Assembly (NCBI GenBank): GCA_030849465.1
Contig: JARVLF010000013.1
Coordinates: 124,001-188,000, forward strand
Reading direction: 5' to 3'
Length of the DNA: 64,000 bases
From: Moesziomyces globuligerus
Taxonomy: Eukaryota; Basidiomycota; Ustilaginomycetes; Ustilaginales; Ustilaginaceae
Below are positions 61,131 through 64,000 of the stretch, piece by piece. Each line of letters begins with the position of its first letter. Within the stretch, counting starts at the first letter, position 1. A program made the translations under genes and the position numbers. Under the pieces are notes generated by a model. It ran no database searches and was not told the DNA's origin. It saw only the letters and a list, made by a program, of their open reading frames with translations.

Positions 61131-61495
61131 CTAGACCTTTGATCTGCGCCTGCGACCGCCGCCGCCGCATCGACAGCAGAGCACATCGGCGATGCAGTTG
61201 AACGTGGCGATCAGCGCCGTCGAGATGGCAGACACACTGAAAGAGGAGAAGCAATGTCAGCTTTGCGGAACCCACGCAATGAAGGGCCCAGCTGGGGGGT
61301 GTGGGTCAACTTACATTGTGTGCAGGATGCTGCCGATGGCGGAGAAGATGGTGTGGAACAGGCTCGCAATGGCCGACACCACCGAACTGAGGCAGGAGGC
61401 AACGGCTGGTCGCGCACACAACATGGGATTCGAGCTGTCAGCGGTCTACGCACGGGCGCGGATCGTCGCGTGGTCGTTGGTGACTTACCTCCCAT
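61131..61495 (-). CDS. Small 67-residue membrane-associated protein of unknown function, three exons
   Basis: Built from splice signals on the minus strand: exon 61489-61495 (ATGGGAG), intron 61406-61488 (GTAAGT...GACCAG, with CTGAC upstream of the acceptor), exon 61315-61405, intron 61237-61314 (GTAAGT...CTTTCAG), exon 61131-61236 ending TAG. The product starts MGAVASCLSSVVSAIASLFH, continues with amphipathic/hydrophobic repeats (TIFSAIGSILHTIVSAIST, ALIATFNCIADVL), and ends in a Cys/Gly/Arg tail (CCRCGGGGRRRRSKV). MGxxxSC is a typical site for N-myristoylation at Gly2 and palmitoylation at Cys7. I recall similar short MGA-SC-Ala/Ile-rich proteins with Cys/Arg tails in other fungi, but none with a known function. 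The two introns, consistent phase and sensible ends support it; it is invisible as one open frame. Confidence 0.75.
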
Positions 61496-62801
61496 ATTGG
61501 TTGTTTCGGAAGCGGAGGCTGGTGTGAGAAGGTGGGCAGTGCTGTCAAGGGCGGCTTTCTCGTAGCAACGTGGATGGAGGGGGTGCAGCGTGGCGTCAAC
61601 GGTGTCGATGCTGGCTTAAGTAGATTGCGTGGCTTCATCACATGTTCAGGCACTCAAGTTTTCGCGTGCCGTCGTGTCTCGGTAGGCCATCGTTGGGCTG
61701 CACTACAGGCCGAGACCGGGCTCTTCATGCGAGGTGAGTGTGCAGGGTAGCATAGCTTTCGCATCATGATTGACCGGGCCCCGCTCGCCATATGCAGGTC
61801 GAGGAACAATGGGCCGAAAGCGGGGCAACGGTCACCTCATCGCGCCTCTCTCGTGAGCGGCTTTCTGCTTCTGCCAAGGCTTGCAGCTGCGGCTCAAGTC
61901 ACTCTACAGCGCCGCGCCGGTATGAAGGGCCACGAGAGCGCAAGGGAGGATGACGTCCTGAACTGCGCCTCATTCGCAGCTCGCAACTCCGCATCGCACA
62001 ATGGAGAGCGGACGGCGCAGCTCTGATTCGGATGGCTGCCGAAGCGGGCCGTGGTAGACCGGGACAAGCCGAGGCTCACTAGCTGCGCTGACTCACACTG
62101 CAGCCCACAAGATCCAGAAAAGACTCTATCCTGCCAAGCATCTCGACAACCTTGGACGGTTGTTGTAGGTGCTGGACACTCTGCATGTGCTCGTCAGAGG
62201 CGGAGGCAGGGGCTCGTGAGTGTGCAAGTGCGCTCCCGTACGCTCGGAACGACCCGACTGCCAGCTGATTTTTCAGGCCATGCCCCTTACGCCTTTTTTT
62301 CTTTTTGGCAAGGCGAGGCGCGTTCAGCCACAGGGTCCAGGTTGCTCCCCACCCGCGTCAACAGAGCCGAAAACGTCATCGCGCCTTCGCACCACCTTGT
62401 CTCTTGCATTCGACCCATCCTCGTGACTGAAGCTGCCGACAATCACACAAAGGCTTTGCATTCACCACTGCTGCACCAATCCCCGATCCCTATGCAGACT
62501 CGACTGCGACCCCCTTCCAATCCCGGCTCTCCCATCCAGCAAAGCTGCAACAACTACCAAGCTCGTCCTCCGCTATGCTTGTCCGCCTCAGATACATCCT
62601 GGCCCCCGTCAGCCTCGAGCCAATTCTCTTCGCCCAGCTAGTCGAGTGTCGCAGACAACGTACATTTTTGGAGGTTTCAGGATGCAGGCTCGGTGATACA
62701 AGTGTAATGATGATCCAGAAGAGTGAGTGGTGTCAGGCCAGCTATCGAACGCAAGCCACGTTGGCATGAGATGAAGAGAAAAAGAGGCGCGAGCGGCCAA
62801 T
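61496..62801. other. Intergenic region of 1.3 kb between the small gene and TOM70
   Basis: No gene can be supported. A good acceptor-like sequence (CTGACTCACACTGCAG ending at 62103) is followed by a 20-codon open run ending at TAG 62167-62169, but no convincing partner exon was found. The rest presumably holds the promoter of the small gene and the 3' end of TOM70. Confidence 0.4.
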
Positions 62802-64000
62802 CTAGAGCATTCCAGCCATCTGTCCGAGCGCTGCGCCCTGCTCGGGGAACTCCTGGATGAACTTGAGCTGAGCACGCGATGCATTTTCGTAGGTGAGGGC
62901 GTTGATGAGCTCGGGCTCGGTGCGTGCGATCTTGGCCGAACGCTCAAAGTACTCGATGGCATCCTGGATCTTGCCCTGCTGGAGGCTGAGCTGTGCGAGC
63001 GTAGCCACGGCCACGTCGCAGTCCTCGTCCTTGTCGAGCGCCTGGCGACAAAGCTCCTCGGCCGCCGTGATGTCCTGCTTCCACTGGAAGAGTGCGAGCG
63101 CCTTGTTGATCATGGGGAGCACGTTGGTCGAGCCCTGCTTGGCGCCCTCGATCTCGATGGCCTTGTCAAACTTCTCCATGGCCTCCTCGAACTTCTGCTG
63201 GTCGAGGAGCAGCTCGCCGTAGTAGTTGTACGCCTCGGACGACGTGTCAAAGTTGCGCAGCAGCTTGCGGAACGCCGCTGTCGAGTGGCCAATGTTGCCG
63301 TTCTTGTAGTGCGCCACGGCGTACTGCACCTGCGAGAAGATAAACGTGTCGTCGAGCGACGTCGACTTCTCGTAGTCCTTGATCGCAGCGTCGAACTCGC
63401 CGAGGATAAAGTTGACCTGGCCGCGGTGGTAGTAGATATCCGGGTCCTCGGCATCGGCCTCGATCGCCTTGTCAAAGTCCTTGAACGCCGCCTCCTTGTC
63501 CGACAGCTCCATGTGCACCGACGCCTTCTTGACCCACGACTGCACGTACTTGGGTCGCAGCGTCGTGCTGCGCTCCAGATCCGCAAGCGCCTCCTTGGCG
63601 TTGCCAATGACGAACTTGAAGGTGCCGCGCATGTTGTAGGCGTTGGCCTCGAGATCCTCGTTGCTCAGGCCCTGCTCGATGGCCTCGTTGAACAGCGTGA
63701 ACGCATGCGGGTAGCTCTTGGCGTCCAATGCGCCGTATGCCTTCATGAGCGTCTCGTCGCCCTGGCTCGGCTGCTCGGGCAGCGAGGGCTTGGACTTGGT
63801 GCGGAAGGCCTCGAGGTAAGCGGTGACGAACGTTGGCGAAGGAAGCTTAGGCTCACGGCTCTTGAGGATGTCCTGTGCCTTGCCCGTAGCGAGCTTGCGC
63901 AGCACGCGCTCGACGCTCTCGGTGGCCGTCTGGTCCTTGAACTGGCCCAGGATGGCGACGGCGGTGAAGTCGGCGAGCGAGTCGAAGAGCAGCTGCGCCT
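62802..64000 (-). CDS. TOM70: Mitochondrial import receptor Tom70, C-terminal part (5' end beyond window)
   Basis: The frame is open to base 64000 and stops at 62802 (TAG), giving about 399 residues. Tetratricopeptide-type helices repeat throughout: MKAYGALDAKSYPHAFTLFN, AYNMRGTFKFVIGNAKEALA, DLERSTTLRPKYVQSWVKKA, DIYYHRGQVNFILGEFDAAI, AYNYYGELLLDQQKFEEAME and VATLAQLSLQQGKIQDAIEY. This order, with RPKYVQSWVKKA and YYHRGQ, is that of Tom70, the outer-membrane receptor for carrier precursors and Hsp70/Hsp90-bound proteins. The N-terminal membrane anchor and the first TPR cluster lie outside the window. The open frame continues upstream of the first listed Leu-Arg-Lys as LFDSLADFTAVAILGQFKDQ, also Tom70-like. 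Confidence 0.94.
   Translation of the reverse strand, partial: AQLLFDSLADFTAVAILGQFKDQTATESVERVLRKLATGKAQDILKSREPKLPSPTFVTAYLEAFRTKSKPSLPEQPSQGDETLMKAYGALDAKSYPHAFTLFNEAIEQGLSNEDLEANAYNMRGTFKFVIGNAKEALADLERSTTLRPKYVQSWVKKASVHMELSDKEAAFKDFDKAIEADAEDPDIYYHRGQVNFILGEFDAAIKDYEKSTSLDDTFIFSQVQYAVAHYKNGNIGHSTAAFRKLLRNFDTSSEAYNYYGELLLDQQKFEEAMEKFDKAIEIEGAKQGSTNVLPMINKALALFQWKQDITAAEELCRQALDKDEDCDVAVATLAQLSLQQGKIQDAIEYFERSAKIARTEPELINALTYENASRAQLKFIQEFPEQGAALGQMAGML

Noticed and set aside
61532..62169. Possible spliced micro-gene on the top strand: donor GTGAGT at 61733 joined to acceptor at 62103, giving a tail HKIQKRLYPAKHLDNLGRLL
   Set aside because: The acceptor is good, and ATG CGA G joins in phase, but the intron would be about 370 bases, the upstream exon is uncertain, and the product matches nothing I know. 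RNA reads across 61732/62104 would revive it.

Overview
The window looks like part of a chromosome from a basidiomycete smut fungus of the Ustilaginales (Ustilago/Sporisorium/Pseudozyma group). The genes are GC-rich and mostly intronless or carry one or two short introns (GTAAGT donor, CTGAC-type branch site). Many proteins have long Ser/Ala/Gln-rich low-complexity extensions around conserved eukaryotic cores, and one gene encodes a WOPR-domain regulator of the type that controls smut development. The species assignment is inference from gene content. No prokaryotic operons, tRNAs, rRNAs, CRISPR arrays or intact transposons were seen.

Layout, left part (1-22.8 kb). A partial mitochondrial aspartate/glutamate carrier (Agc1) is followed by an Eos1-like membrane protein, an NAD(P)HX dehydratase with one intron, a WDR48/UAF1-like WD40 protein, and a mitochondrial MutS homologue (Msh1-like) carrying two in-frame 9-bp tandem repeats. 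The Msh1 gene converges on cytosolic tyrosyl-tRNA synthetase, which is divergent from a maltose/galactoside-type O-acetyltransferase. A probable Mediator Med25-like protein and a polyamine-oxidase-type flavoenzyme with a 3' intron complete this part.

Middle (22.8-33.2 kb). About 7.8 kb lacks any convincing gene, which is extreme for this compact chromosome. Its right half is pyrimidine-rich, contains a well-formed non-coding intron, and leads into a two-exon WOPR transcription factor gene. I read this as a very large regulatory region plus a long spliced 5' leader.

Right part (33.8-64 kb). This holds Eaf1/Vid21 of NuA4, an uncharacterised mitochondrial protein, an Ngl2-type exonuclease, the Fig4 lipid phosphatase, SF3A2/Prp11 divergent from proteasome subunit Pre4, a secreted multicopper oxidase with a His-rich cassette, a CSL-family transcription factor, SUMO (Smt3), a three-exon 67-residue protein with a lipidation-type N-terminus that no single open frame reveals, and the 3' part of Tom70.

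Most genes are unrelated housekeeping functions, and neighbours do not form a pathway. The points of most interest are the WOPR upstream region, the hidden small gene, the repeat-bearing Msh1, the possible peroxisomal C-terminus of the amine oxidase, and the His-rich oxidase.
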